A stretch of 64,000 nucleotides of DNA from Betaproteobacteria bacterium (GTDB lineage: Bacteria; Pseudomonadota; Gammaproteobacteria; Burkholderiales; Rhodocyclaceae), in assembly GCA_016703785.1 (NCBI GenBank), contig JADJBM010000010.1, forward strand, positions 142,997 through 206,996, written 5' to 3'. Position 1 is the stretch's first letter. Each line of letters starts with the position of its first letter. Both the position numbers and the translations under genes were made by a program. The notes beneath the pieces were generated by a model. That model made no database searches, was not told where the DNA came from, and saw only the letters and a list, made by a program, of their open reading frames with translations. Positions 25,938-35,869 of the stretch are shown piece by piece.

Positions 25938-28292
25938 ATGCTGGAAATCGAGATCGACGGCAGGAAAACCGAGGTGGCCGACGGCAGCACCGTGATGGAT
26001 GCCGCCCACAAGCTCGGCATCTTCGTGCCGCACTTCTGCTACCACAAGAAACTGTCCATTGCCGCCAACTGCCGCATGTGCCTAGTGCAGGTTGAAAAGG
26101 CGCCCAAGCCCCTGCCAGCCTGCGCCACCCCGGTCACCAACGGCATGAAGGTGTTCACGCACTCCGAGGCTGCCGTCAAGGCGCAGAAGGGCGTGATGGA
26201 ATTCCTCCTCATCAACCATCCGCTCGACTGCCCGATCTGCGACCAGGGGGGTGAGTGCCAGCTGCAGGACCTTTCGGTGGGCTATGGCCAGAGCGCCTCG
26301 CGTTACCAGGAAGAGAAGCGCGTGGTGGTGAACAAGAATCTCGGGCCGCTCATCGCCACCGACATGACGCGCTGCATCCACTGCACACGCTGCGTCCGCT
26401 TCACGCAGGAGATCGCCGGCTGGATGGAACTCGGCCAGGCCTTCCGTGGCGAGCACGCCGAGATCATGCCCTTCATCGAGAAGACGGTGGACTCCGAGCT
26501 CTCCGGCAACGTCATCGACCTCTGCCCGGTCGGGGCGCTGACCTCCAAGCCCTTCCGCTTCGCCGCTAGAACCTGGGAGCTGTCGCGCCGCAAGTCGATC
26601 AGCCCGCACGACGGACTCGGCGCCAACCTGATCGTCCAGGTCAAGCACGACAAGGTGCTGCGCGTCCTGCCGCTGGAGAACGAGGACGTCAACGAGTGCT
26701 GGCTGTCCGACAAGGACCGCTACTCCTACGAGGCGCTGGATTCTGAGCAGCGGCTGACCAAGCCGATGCTGAAACAGTGCGGCGAATGGCGCGAAGTCGA
26801 CTGGCAGACGGCGCTGGAATTCATCGGCACCGACCTGAAGCGCGTCGTTCGCGAGCATGGCGCTGCCTCGGTCGGTGCGCTGGCCTCGCCGCATGCCACA
26901 CTGGAAGAACTCTATCTGCTGCAGAAATTCATGCGCGGCGCCGGCTCGGAGAACGTCGATTGCCGTCTCAGGCTGACTGACTTTTCACTCGACGGCAAGA
27001 AGGTCACGTCCTGGTTGGGCATGCCCGTCGCCGAGATCCAGAAGCTCGACCGTGTGCTGGTGGTCGGCAGCTTCCTGCGCAAGGACCACCCGCTGCTGGC
27101 CCAGCGACTGCGCCAGGCGGCAAAGAAATCCACACACGTCAACCTGCTTCACGTCGCCGACGACGATCAACTCATCGCTCTGCATGCCAAGTCGATCGTC
27201 GCGCCCTCGGTGCTGGCCACCGAACTTGCCGGCATCGTCAAGGCGGTGGCGGAGGCGAAGGGTGCGCCGGCTGATGCCGCTCTGGCTGGCGTGCAGCCTT
27301 CCGCGGCGGTGAAACAGATCGCCGAGAGCCTGGCCTCGGGTGAGAAGGGCGCCATCTTCCTCGGCAACTTCGCCCAGCAGCACGCCCAGGCGGCGACCTT
27401 GCATGCCCTGGCGCAGAAACTGGCCGAGCTGACCGGCGCGCGCTTCGGCTATCTCGGCGAGGCGGCCAACTCGGTCGGCGGCTATCTCGCCCATGCCGTG
27501 CCGAATGCTGCGGGCCTCAACGCCTCGCGCATGCTGGCAGAGCCGCGCAAGGCCTATTTCGTCCTGCACGCAGAGCCAGAACTCGACTGCGCCGATCCGC
27601 AGCAGGCCATGGCCGCGCTGAAGGGGGCCGATCTGGTCGTGGTCATGACACCGTTCAAGACGCGCGCCATTGACTACGCTCATGTGATCCTGCCGATCGC
27701 CCCATTTACGGAGACTTCCGGCACTTTCATCAACACCGAGGGCCGCGTGCAGAGCTTCAATGCAGTCGTCAAGCCTCTTGGCGAGACGCGCCCGGCCTGG
27801 AAGGTGCTGCGTGTGCTGGGCAACCTGCTGGGCCTGGCGGGCTTCGAACAGGACAGCTCCGAAGCCGTGCGCGCCGAGGTACTCGGCGGCAAGCCGTCCT
27901 CGGTGGCCGAGCGACTGAACAACCGGGCTGACGGCGTTGCGATCAACCTTGCCGATGTTGCGCCTGCACTGCAACGTATTGCAGACGTACCGATCCACTT
28001 TGCCGACCCCCTGGCGCGTCGCGCTCCTTCGCTGCAGAGGACGCGTGATGCAGCACCGCCGAAGGCGCGCATGAGCGCCGCCACCCTGGCGAAACTGGGG
28101 ATTTCCGCCGGCATGCAAGTGAAAGTCAGTACCACAGAAACAAGAGCTGGCACCAGTCTTGGTGGGACGGCGATTATTGCTGCGCAACTGGATGAGGGCG
28201 TGCCCGACGGCTGCGTGCGCGTCGCCGCCGGCCACGAATCGACCGCCGGCCTGGGCCCGATGCAGGGTGCCATCACCGTGGAGCGTGCGTAA
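25938..28292 (+). CDS. nuoG: NADH-quinone oxidoreductase subunit G
   Basis: NuoG (75 kDa family) is the largest peripheral subunit. The 784-residue protein opens with a ferredoxin-like domain whose cysteines are in FCYHKKLSIAANCRMCLV. The His/Cys motif HPLDCPICDQGGECQLQD and a CIHCTRCVRF cluster follow. The rest is a molybdopterin-oxidoreductase-like domain that no longer binds molybdenum. The last base of its stop codon overlaps the nuoH ATG. Confidence 0.97.
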   Translation: MLEIEIDGRKTEVADGSTVMDAAHKLGIFVPHFCYHKKLSIAANCRMCLVQVEKAPKPLPACATPVTNGMKVFTHSEAAVKAQKGVMEFLLINHPLDCPICDQGGECQLQDLSVGYGQSASRYQEEKRVVVNKNLGPLIATDMTRCIHCTRCVRFTQEIAGWMELGQAFRGEHAEIMPFIEKTVDSELSGNVIDLCPVGALTSKPFRFAARTWELSRRKSISPHDGLGANLIVQVKHDKVLRVLPLENEDVNECWLSDKDRYSYEALDSEQRLTKPMLKQCGEWREVDWQTALEFIGTDLKRVVREHGAASVGALASPHATLEELYLLQKFMRGAGSENVDCRLRLTDFSLDGKKVTSWLGMPVAEIQKLDRVLVVGSFLRKDHPLLAQRLRQAAKKSTHVNLLHVADDDQLIALHAKSIVAPSVLATELAGIVKAVAEAKGAPADAALAGVQPSAAVKQIAESLASGEKGAIFLGNFAQQHAQAATLHALAQKLAELTGARFGYLGEAANSVGGYLAHAVPNAAGLNASRMLAEPRKAYFVLHAEPELDCADPQQAMAALKGADLVVVMTPFKTRAIDYAHVILPIAPFTETSGTFINTEGRVQSFNAVVKPLGETRPAWKVLRVLGNLLGLAGFEQDSSEAVRAEVLGGKPSSVAERLNNRADGVAINLADVAPALQRIADVPIHFADPLARRAPSLQRTRDAAPPKARMSAATLAKLGISAGMQVKVSTTETRAGTSLGGTAIIAAQLDEGVPDGCVRVAAGHESTAGLGPMQGAITVERA

Positions 28293-29383
28293 TGGAAAAC
28301 GCCGTTCTCAGCTTTTTCCAGTGGTTCTGGAATCTGTTCGGCCTGTGGGATCCGCTGTGGGCGATGATCGAACCTGTCTGGCCGCTGGTCTGGGTGCTGA
28401 TGAAGATTGTCGCCATCATTGTCCCGCTGATGCTGACGGTGGCGTATCTGACGCTGGCGGAGCGCAAGGTGATCGGCTATATGCAGGTGCGCCTCGGGCC
28501 CAACCGCGTCGGCCCTATGGGGCTGCTGCAGCCGATTGCCGACGGCATGAAGCTGTTCTTCAAGGAAGTGCTGGTGCCGAGCGGGGCGAACAAGAAGTTG
28601 TTCCTGTTCGGTCCGATCCTCGCCATTGCGCCGGCGCTGGCGGCCTGGGCTGTCGTGCCCTTCTTCGACGGCGGCGCACTCGCCAACATCGATGCCGGAC
28701 TCCTCTACATCCTGGCCATGACCTCGATGGGCATCTACGGCATCATCATTGCCGGCTGGGCCTCGAACTCGAAGTATCCCTTCCTCGGTGCCATGCGCTC
28801 CTCGGCGCAGATGGTGTCCTACGAAATCGCCATGGGTCTGGCGCTGATTTGCGTCCTGATGGTGTCGAACAGCCTGAATCTGACGGAGATTGTCAGGGCC
28901 CAGGATCGCGGCTGGTTTGCCGATCATGGCGTCGGTTTCATGTCGTGGAACTGGTTGCCCCTGCTGCCGATGTTCGTGGTGTATTTCATTTCTGGCGTGG
29001 CGGAAACCGGACGCGCGCCCTTTGATGTGATCGAGGGCGAATCCGAGATCGTCGCCGGCCACATGGTCGAGTACTCCGGCATGGCCTTCGCCATGTTCTT
29101 CCTTGCCGAGTATGCCAACATGATCCTGGTGGCGACGCTCACCTCGATCCTGTTCCTCGGCGGCTGGCTGTCGCCGGTCGGTTTCCTGCCTGACGGGTTC
29201 CATTGGCTGGCGATCAAGATCTCGTTCTTCCTGCTGCTGTATTTATGGTTCCGCGCCACCTTCCCGCGCTACCGCTACGATCAGATCATGCGTTTGGGCT
29301 GGAAAGTTTTCATTCCACTGACCCTCGTATGGATCTTCGTCATCGGCTCTTGGATGGTGTCGCCGTGGAACATTTTCAAGTGA
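28292..29383 (+). CDS. nuoH: NADH-quinone oxidoreductase subunit H
   Basis: NuoH is the membrane subunit at the junction with the peripheral arm and lines the quinone channel. The 363-residue protein has about eight membrane segments, the conserved ERKVIGYMQVRLGPNRVGPMGLLQP and the acidic loop AETGRAPFDVIEGESEIVAGHMVEYSG. Length and order in the operon are normal. Confidence 0.98.
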   Translation: MENAVLSFFQWFWNLFGLWDPLWAMIEPVWPLVWVLMKIVAIIVPLMLTVAYLTLAERKVIGYMQVRLGPNRVGPMGLLQPIADGMKLFFKEVLVPSGANKKLFLFGPILAIAPALAAWAVVPFFDGGALANIDAGLLYILAMTSMGIYGIIIAGWASNSKYPFLGAMRSSAQMVSYEIAMGLALICVLMVSNSLNLTEIVRAQDRGWFADHGVGFMSWNWLPLLPMFVVYFISGVAETGRAPFDVIEGESEIVAGHMVEYSGMAFAMFFLAEYANMILVATLTSILFLGGWLSPVGFLPDGFHWLAIKISFFLLLYLWFRATFPRYRYDQIMRLGWKVFIPLTLVWIFVIGSWMVSPWNIFK

Positions 29384-29394
29384 GGGTCTGAGCC

Positions 29395-29892
29395 ATGGGT
29401 GCCAAGGATTACCTCAACAGCCTGCTCCTCAAGGAACTGTTCAAGGGCATGTCCGTGACCGGTCGCTATTTCTTTTCGCCGAAAATCACGGTGCAGTACC
29501 CGGAGGAGAAAACGCCGCAGAGCAATCGTTTCCGCGGCCTGCATGCGTTGCGCCGCTACCCCAACGGGGAAGAGCGCTGCATTGCCTGCAAACTGTGCGA
29601 GGCGGTGTGCCCGGCGCTGGCTATCACCATCGAGTCTACCGAGCGCGAGGATGCGAACGGACAAACTTCGCGCCGGACCACGCGCTATGACATCGACCTG
29701 ACCAAGTGCATCTTTTGCGGCTTCTGCGAGGAGGCCTGCCCGGTGGATGCCATCGTCGAGACGCGGGTGCTGGAATACCACGGCGAGAAGCGCGGCGACC
29801 TCTACTACACGAAGCAGATGCTGCTGGCGGTGGGCGATAAACATGAAGCGCAGATTGCCGCCGATCGCGAGCAGGACGCCAAGTTCCGGTGA
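29395..29892 (+). CDS. nuoI: NADH-quinone oxidoreductase subunit I
   Basis: NuoI (TYKY family) carries clusters N6a and N6b. The 165-residue protein has two ferredoxin motifs, CIACKLCEAVCP and CIFCGFCEEACP. Its stop overlaps the nuoJ start (TGATG). Confidence 0.98.
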   Translation: MGAKDYLNSLLLKELFKGMSVTGRYFFSPKITVQYPEEKTPQSNRFRGLHALRRYPNGEERCIACKLCEAVCPALAITIESTEREDANGQTSRRTTRYDIDLTKCIFCGFCEEACPVDAIVETRVLEYHGEKRGDLYYTKQMLLAVGDKHEAQIAADREQDAKFR

Positions 29893-30500
29893 TGCCCATG
29901 GATTTCAAGACTGCGCTCTTCTACATCCTGTCGGCCATCCTGGTGATCGCGGCGCTGCGCGTCGTTACCGCGCGCAACCCGGTGCATGCCGCACTGTTCC
30001 TGGTACTGGCTTTCTTCAATGCCAGCGGCCTCTGGCTGCTGCTGCAGGCCGAGTTCCTTGCCATCGCGCTGATCGTGGTCTACGTCGGCGCCGTCATGGT
30101 GCTGTTTCTGTTCGTCGTCATGATGCTCGACATCAATCTGGAACGCTTGCGTCAGGGCTTCTGGAACAACCTCTGGCTGGGCGGCCCGATCGCCGTGCTG
30201 ATGGTGATCGAGATGATTGCGGTGCTCTCCGCGCGCAGCTTTGGCCTTGACGCCATGCCGGTACCGGCGGACCCGGCCACCGGCTACTCCAATACCAAGG
30301 CACTCGGTGCGGCCATCTACACGGAATACGTCTACCCCTTCGAACTGGCCTCAGTCATCCTGCTGGTGGCACTGATTGCCGCAGTGGTGCTGACCCTGCG
30401 CAAGCGCAAGGACACCAAGAAGCTGAATCCCTCGGAGCAGGTCGCCGTCCAGCGCAAGGATCGCGTGCGCATTGTTTCCATGCCGGTGGAGAAGGATTAG
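29892..30500 (+). CDS. nuoJ: NADH-quinone oxidoreductase subunit J
   Basis: NuoJ is a membrane subunit of the proton-pumping arm. The 202-residue protein has five membrane segments and the conserved LIVVYVGAVMVLFLFVVMML stretch, which contains the pi-bulge helix. I chose the ATG coupled to the nuoI stop; a second ATG two codons on is also possible. Confidence 0.96.
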   Translation: MPMDFKTALFYILSAILVIAALRVVTARNPVHAALFLVLAFFNASGLWLLLQAEFLAIALIVVYVGAVMVLFLFVVMMLDINLERLRQGFWNNLWLGGPIAVLMVIEMIAVLSARSFGLDAMPVPADPATGYSNTKALGAAIYTEYVYPFELASVILLVALIAAVVLTLRKRKDTKKLNPSEQVAVQRKDRVRIVSMPVEKD

Positions 30501-30502
30501 CC

Positions 30503-30808
30503 ATGGTCAGCCTGAACCACTTCCTGATTCTCGCTGCGATCATTTTCTCGATCGGCGTGGTTGGCGTCTTCCTCAACAGGAAGAACCTCATTGTCCTGCT
30601 GATGGCCATCGAGCTGATGCTGCTCGCCGTCAACATGAACTTCGTCGCCTTCTCGTACTTCCTCGGCGACATCCACGGACAGGTGTTCGTCTTCTTCATC
30701 CTGACGGTCGCTGCGGCAGAAGCTGCCATCGGCCTCGCCATCCTGGTCGTGCTATTCCGCAATCTGCGCACGATCCACGTGGACGACCTCGACAGCCTGC
30801 AGGGATAA
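30503..30808 (+). CDS. nuoK: NADH-quinone oxidoreductase subunit K
   Basis: NuoK is a 101-residue, three-helix subunit of the pumping arm. Conserved membrane glutamates lie in LLMAIELMLLAVNMNFVAF and AAAEAAIGLAILV. It follows nuoJ by 2 bp. Confidence 0.97.
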   Translation: MVSLNHFLILAAIIFSIGVVGVFLNRKNLIVLLMAIELMLLAVNMNFVAFSYFLGDIHGQVFVFFILTVAAAEAAIGLAILVVLFRNLRTIHVDDLDSLQG

Positions 30809-30818
30809 ACGAGCCGCC

Positions 30819-32846
30819 ATGACAGACATGCAACAACTTTACCTGCTGGTACCGCTGGCGCCCCTGGCGGGCGCCATCATCGCCGGCTTTTTCGGCAAGG
30901 CCATTGGCCGGGCTGGCGCCCACTGGGTCACTATTCTCGGCGTTTTCGTTTCACTCGTTGCCTCCTGGTTCATTTATCAGGATGTCGAGCGCGGCAATCT
31001 CTTCAACGGTACGGTTTACACTTGGGCCACCAGCGGTGGCCTCAGCTTCGAGGTTGGCTTCCTCATCGACAAGCTGACGGTGACCATGATGCTGGTGGTC
31101 ACCTTCGTTTCGCTCATGGTGCACATCTACACCATCGGCTACATGGTGCACGACGAGGACAACTGGCCGGCCGACAGCCTGGCTGGCAGAAACAGCTACC
31201 AGCGTTTCTTCGCCTATATCTCGCTGTTCACCTTCTCGATGCTGATGCTGGTGATGAGCAACAACTTCCTCCAGCTGTTCTTCGGCTGGGAGGCGGTGGG
31301 CCTGGTCTCCTATCTGCTGATCGGCTTCTGGTCCACCCGGCCGACGGCGATCTATGCCAACCTCAAGGCATTCCTGGTGAACCGTGTTGGCGACTTTGGT
31401 TTCCTCCTTGGCATCGGCCTCATCGCCGCCTATTGCGGCACGTTGAACTACACGGAAGTGTTTGCCCTGTCGCAGGTCCTTTCTGGCACCACCGTGGAAC
31501 TGATCCCCGGTTTGCCCTGGATGCTTGTCACCGTCGTCTGCATCTGCCTGTTCATCGGCGCCATGGGCAAGTCGGCGCAGTTCCCGTTGCACGTCTGGCT
31601 GCCGGACTCGATGGAAGGCCCGACACCGATCTCCGCCCTGATCCATGCCGCCACCATGGTGACGGCCGGCATCTTCATGGTCGCGCGCATGTCGCCCCTG
31701 TTCGAACTGTCGGACGCGGCGCTGTCCTTCGTTATCGTCATCGGCGCCATCACCGCCTTCTTCATGGCGCTGATCGCCATCGTGCAGACCGACATCAAGC
31801 GCGTCGTTGCCTACTCGACGCTGTCGCAGCTCGGCTACATGACGGTTGCGCTGGGCGCCTCGGCCTATTCGGCGGCGATGTTCCACCTTGCCACGCATGC
31901 CTTCTTCAAGGCCGTGCTGTTCCTCGGTGCAGGTTCAGTCATCATCGCCATGCACCATGAGCAGGACATGCGACGCATGGGCGGGTTGCGCAAGTACATG
32001 CCCATCACCTACCTCACGGTGCTGATCGGTGCGCTGGCCAATGCCGGCTTCCCCCCGTTTGCCGGCTTTTTCTCCAAGGATTCGATCATCGAGGCGGTGC
32101 GCCTGTCCACCACACCGGGCGCCAGTTTTGCCTACCTGATGGTACTGGCTGGCGTGTTCGTTGGCGGCCTGTACTCCTTCCGCCTGGTGTTCTTCGCCTT
32201 CCACGGCAAGGAACGCTTTCGTGATGCGGAGCCTCACGGCCATGATGACCATGGCCATCATGGCCCGGTGGAGCCGAAGGAATCACCCTGGGTGGTCACT
32301 GTGCCGTTGATCCTGCTGGCCATTCCCTCCGTGATTGCCGGTTGGGTGATGATCGGACCGGCCTTGTTCGGCAATTATTTCGGCGGTGCGATCTACATTG
32401 CCCCGGAGCATCCGGCCATTGCCAGGATGGCGGCGGATTTCCACGGCGCGATGGGAATGATTGCGCATGGACTGATGACGCTGCCTTTCTGGCTGGCATT
32501 GGCTGGTGCGGCGACGGCTTGGTACCTCTATATCGCGCGGCCGGATCTTCCTGCCGTGATCAAGCAGAAATCAGGCGTTCTGGCGCGCATCCTGGAGAGG
32601 AAATACGGCTTCGACGAATTTAACGAGTGGTTCTTCGCCGGCGGCGCCCGGTTGCTTGGCCGTGGGCTCTGGAAGGTCGGAGACCAGACCCTGATCGACG
32701 GCCTGGTCGTCAACGGCTCGGCAAAGCTGATCGGCTGGGTGGCGTCCATCGTGCGGCTGTTCCAGTCGGGGTACATCTACCAGTATGCGTTCTCCATGAT
32801 CATCGGCGTATTCGTGCTGCTGACGCTCTGGATGAACCGCGTCTAG
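30819..32846 (+). CDS. nuoL: NADH-quinone oxidoreductase subunit L
   Basis: NuoL is the distal antiporter-like pumping subunit. The 675-residue protein has the core with LQLFFGWEAVGLVSYLLIGFW (conserved Glu), WLPDSMEGPTPISALIHAATMV and the lysine/histidine-containing helices, then the long lateral helix region at the C-terminus. A His-rich cytosolic or periplasmic loop (HGHDDHGHHG, about residues 473-482) lies before the C-terminal part. Confidence 0.98.
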   Translation: MTDMQQLYLLVPLAPLAGAIIAGFFGKAIGRAGAHWVTILGVFVSLVASWFIYQDVERGNLFNGTVYTWATSGGLSFEVGFLIDKLTVTMMLVVTFVSLMVHIYTIGYMVHDEDNWPADSLAGRNSYQRFFAYISLFTFSMLMLVMSNNFLQLFFGWEAVGLVSYLLIGFWSTRPTAIYANLKAFLVNRVGDFGFLLGIGLIAAYCGTLNYTEVFALSQVLSGTTVELIPGLPWMLVTVVCICLFIGAMGKSAQFPLHVWLPDSMEGPTPISALIHAATMVTAGIFMVARMSPLFELSDAALSFVIVIGAITAFFMALIAIVQTDIKRVVAYSTLSQLGYMTVALGASAYSAAMFHLATHAFFKAVLFLGAGSVIIAMHHEQDMRRMGGLRKYMPITYLTVLIGALANAGFPPFAGFFSKDSIIEAVRLSTTPGASFAYLMVLAGVFVGGLYSFRLVFFAFHGKERFRDAEPHGHDDHGHHGPVEPKESPWVVTVPLILLAIPSVIAGWVMIGPALFGNYFGGAIYIAPEHPAIARMAADFHGAMGMIAHGLMTLPFWLALAGAATAWYLYIARPDLPAVIKQKSGVLARILERKYGFDEFNEWFFAGGARLLGRGLWKVGDQTLIDGLVVNGSAKLIGWVASIVRLFQSGYIYQYAFSMIIGVFVLLTLWMNRV

Positions 32847-32857
32847 GAAAACAAGAA

Positions 32858-34339
32858 ATGACCGGTCTTCCCTTGCTCAGTATTGCGATCTGGCTGCCCA
32901 TAGTGGGGGGACTGCTGGTGCTTGCCACCGGCTCCGACCGCAACGCTGGCTTGGCACGCCTGCTGGCCATGGTGGTCGCCGTTGCCGGCTTCATGGTGAC
33001 TGTGCCGCTCTACATTGGCTTCGATACGACGACCAGCGACATGCAGTTCACCGAGCTGCGGCAATGGATACCGCGCTTCAACATCAATTACCAGCTCGGC
33101 GTGGATGGCATCTCGGTCCTGTTCATCCTGCTCAACAGCTTCATCACGCCGCTGGTGGTGCTGGCCGGCTGGAAAGTCATCGAGGAGAAGGCGGCCCAGT
33201 ACATGGCGGCCTTCCTCATCATGTCCGGCCTCATGAACGGCATCTTTTCGGCGCTGGATGCCGTGCTGTTCTACGTCTTCTTCGAAGCCTCGCTGATCCC
33301 GATGTACATCATCATCGGCGTCTGGGGCGGGCCGAACCGGGTTTATGCGGCATTCAAGTTCTTCCTCTACACGCTGCTCGGCTCACTGCTGATGCTGGTC
33401 GCGCTGATCTATCTCTTCTTCCAGTCCGGGTTCAGCTTCAATCTGCTCGACTGGCATCAGTTGCGGATACCGCTGACGGCCCAGATTTACCTGTTCCTCG
33501 CCTTCCTGATGGCTTTCGCCGTCAAGGTGCCGATGTGGCCAGTGCACACCTGGCTGCCGGATGCTCACGTCGAGGCGCCGACCGGTGGCTCGGTCGTTCT
33601 GGCGGCCATCATGCTGAAGCTGGGGGCCTACGGCTTCCTGCGCTTCTCGTTGCCGATCGCGCCTGACGCCTCGCGCGAACTGGCCTGGATGATGATCGCG
33701 TTGTCGCTTACCGCCGTGGTCTATATCGGCTTCGTTGCCCTGGTGCAGTCGGACATGAAGAAGCTGATCGCCTATTCGTCGATCTCGCACATGGGTTTCG
33801 TCACGCTCGGCTTCTTCATCTTCAACTCGCTCGGCGTCGAGGGCGCCCTGGTGCAGATGATTTCGCACGGCTTCATTTCGGGGGCGATGTTCCTCTGCGT
33901 CGGGGTCCTCTACGACCGCATGCACAGCCGACAGATTGCTGACTACGGCGGTGTGGTCAACACCATGCCGAGATTCGCCGCGCTGTTCATGTTCTTTGCC
34001 ATGGCCAATGCTGGCTTACCAGCGACCAGCGGTTTCGTCGGCGAGTTCATGGTCATCCTCGGTGCCGTGCAGTTCAATTTCTGGGTCGGCTTTGCCGCCG
34101 CAACCACGTTGATCCTCGGCGCCGCCTACACGCTATGGATGTACAAGCGTGTGGTGTTCGGCGCGGTGGCCAACCACCACGTCGCCGAACTCGCCGACAT
34201 CGATGCGCGGGAGTTCGCCATATTGGGGCTGCTGGCGTTGTGCGTGCTGGGCATGGGCCTGTATCCCTTCCCGTTCACGGAAGTCATGCACGCTTCGGTG
34301 GAAAATTTGCTGAAGCACGTCGCCGTGCCCAAGTTCTGA
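32858..34339 (+). CDS. nuoM: NADH-quinone oxidoreductase subunit M
   Basis: NuoM is the second antiporter-like pump subunit. The 493-residue protein starts MTGLPLLSIAIWLPIVGG. It contains the conserved helix with Glu (YVFFEASLIPMYIIIGVWGG) and the pump helix region VHTWLPDAHVEAPTGGSVVLAAIMLKLGAYG. The frame is open upstream inside nuoL, but the family N-terminus fixes the ATG. Confidence 0.98.
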   Translation: MTGLPLLSIAIWLPIVGGLLVLATGSDRNAGLARLLAMVVAVAGFMVTVPLYIGFDTTTSDMQFTELRQWIPRFNINYQLGVDGISVLFILLNSFITPLVVLAGWKVIEEKAAQYMAAFLIMSGLMNGIFSALDAVLFYVFFEASLIPMYIIIGVWGGPNRVYAAFKFFLYTLLGSLLMLVALIYLFFQSGFSFNLLDWHQLRIPLTAQIYLFLAFLMAFAVKVPMWPVHTWLPDAHVEAPTGGSVVLAAIMLKLGAYGFLRFSLPIAPDASRELAWMMIALSLTAVVYIGFVALVQSDMKKLIAYSSISHMGFVTLGFFIFNSLGVEGALVQMISHGFISGAMFLCVGVLYDRMHSRQIADYGGVVNTMPRFAALFMFFAMANAGLPATSGFVGEFMVILGAVQFNFWVGFAAATTLILGAAYTLWMYKRVVFGAVANHHVAELADIDAREFAILGLLALCVLGMGLYPFPFTEVMHASVENLLKHVAVPKF

Positions 34340-34354
34340 GCGGACGATCAAGAC

Positions 34355-35833
34355 ATGAATTTCGTGATGCCCGATCTCTACCCCGCCTCCGCGGAGATCT
34401 TTCTCCTGCTGATGACCTGCGCGGTTCTGCTGGTCGACCTCTTCGCCGGCAAGGGCCGCCACTGGCTGGTCTACCTGCTGACCCAGCTGACATTGGCCGG
34501 CTGCTTCGCCATCACCTTCTTCACCCTCGACGGGCAGGCGGTGACGACCTTCAGCAACATGTTCATCGACGACCTGTTCGCCGATTTTCTCAAGCTGGTG
34601 CTCTATCCGGCGGTGGCCGTCATGCTGGTCTACAGCCGCGAGTACCTTGCGGCGCGCAACCTGGACAAGGGCGAGTTCTACCTGCTGGTGATGTTCGCCA
34701 CGTTGGGTATGATGGTGATGATCTCCGCCAGCCATTTCCTGACCATTTACCTGGGCCTCGAACTGCTGGCGCTGTCGCTCTATGCCTTGGTGGCAATCGA
34801 TCGCGATTCCGCCCGCGCCACCGAGGCGGCGATGAAGTACTTCGTCCTCGGCGCCATGGCCTCCGGCCTGCTGCTCTACGGCATGTCGATGGTGTACGGC
34901 GCCACCGGTAGCCTGGATATCCACGAGGTCGGGCAGCGTATCGCCGCCGGCGGCGGCAACAAGACGGTGCTGGTGTTCGGTCTGGTCTTCGTCGTGGCCG
35001 GCCTTGCCTTCAAGTTGGGCGTGGTGCCCTTCCACATGTGGATCCCCGATGTCTACCACGGCGCGCCGACCGCGGTGACCCTGTTCATCGGCTCGGCGCC
35101 CAAGCTCGCCGCCTTCGCCATCGCCATGCGGGTTCTGGTTAGCGGTATGGCTGGGTTGGCCGAGCATTGGCAAGTCATGCTGATGATCCTATCTGCGCTG
35201 TCCATCGCTCTGGGCAACCTGGCGGCCATCGCTCAGAGCAACCTCAAGCGCATGCTGGCCTACTCGGCCATTTCGCACATGGGCTTCATGCTGCTCGGCA
35301 TACTATCCGGCATCGTCGGCGGCGATCCGCGCTTCGCACTGAACGCCTACAGCTCGGCCATGTTCTATGCCATCACCTACGTGCTGATGAGCCTGGGTTC
35401 CTTTGGCATGATCCTGCTGCTGTCGCGGGCCAGTTTCGAGGCCGAGAACATCGAGGACTTCAAGGGGTTGAACAAGCGCAGCCCATGGTTCGCCGCCATG
35501 ATGATGATCCTCATGTTCTCCATGGCCGGTATGCCGTTCTTCGTCGGATTCTTTGCCAAGTTCGCCGTGCTGCAGGCGGTGGTTGCCGCAAAGATGGTCT
35601 GGTTGGCGGTGTTCGCCGTTCTCTTCTCGCTGGTCGGCGCCTTCTACTACTTGCGCGTGGTGAAGGTGATGTATTTCGATGCGCCGACCGACGTCGCTCC
35701 GCTCGAGGCCCCGCGCGACATGCGCTTCCTGATCTCGATCAACGGCCTGGCCGTGGCGCTGCTCGGCTTGCTGCCCGAGGGTGCGCTTGAATACTCGATC
35801 TACGCTTCCTACGCCTTCCTCGCCGGGCATTGA
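34355..35833 (+). CDS. nuoN: NADH-quinone oxidoreductase subunit N
   Basis: NuoN is the third antiporter-like subunit and the last gene of the operon. The 492-residue protein has about 14 membrane helices with LTIYLGLELLALSLYALVA and VPFHMWIPDVYHGAPTAVTLFIGSAPKLAAF. The 36 bp before the opposing gene hold a GC-rich inverted repeat but no T-run. Confidence 0.97.
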   Translation: MNFVMPDLYPASAEIFLLLMTCAVLLVDLFAGKGRHWLVYLLTQLTLAGCFAITFFTLDGQAVTTFSNMFIDDLFADFLKLVLYPAVAVMLVYSREYLAARNLDKGEFYLLVMFATLGMMVMISASHFLTIYLGLELLALSLYALVAIDRDSARATEAAMKYFVLGAMASGLLLYGMSMVYGATGSLDIHEVGQRIAAGGGNKTVLVFGLVFVVAGLAFKLGVVPFHMWIPDVYHGAPTAVTLFIGSAPKLAAFAIAMRVLVSGMAGLAEHWQVMLMILSALSIALGNLAAIAQSNLKRMLAYSAISHMGFMLLGILSGIVGGDPRFALNAYSSAMFYAITYVLMSLGSFGMILLLSRASFEAENIEDFKGLNKRSPWFAAMMMILMFSMAGMPFFVGFFAKFAVLQAVVAAKMVWLAVFAVLFSLVGAFYYLRVVKVMYFDAPTDVAPLEAPRDMRFLISINGLAVALLGLLPEGALEYSIYASYAFLAGH

Positions 35834-35869
35834 AGCATTGCGGGCAAGGCGCCCAGGCGTGCTAGCCCG

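Noticed and set aside
26985..28235. Minus-strand frame of 416 codons
   Set aside because: Antisense to nuoG, with no recognisable motif and no ribosome binding site.
35834..35869. Terminator after nuoN
   Set aside because: CGGGC and GCCCG can pair over a long loop, but there is no T-run, so I did not call it.
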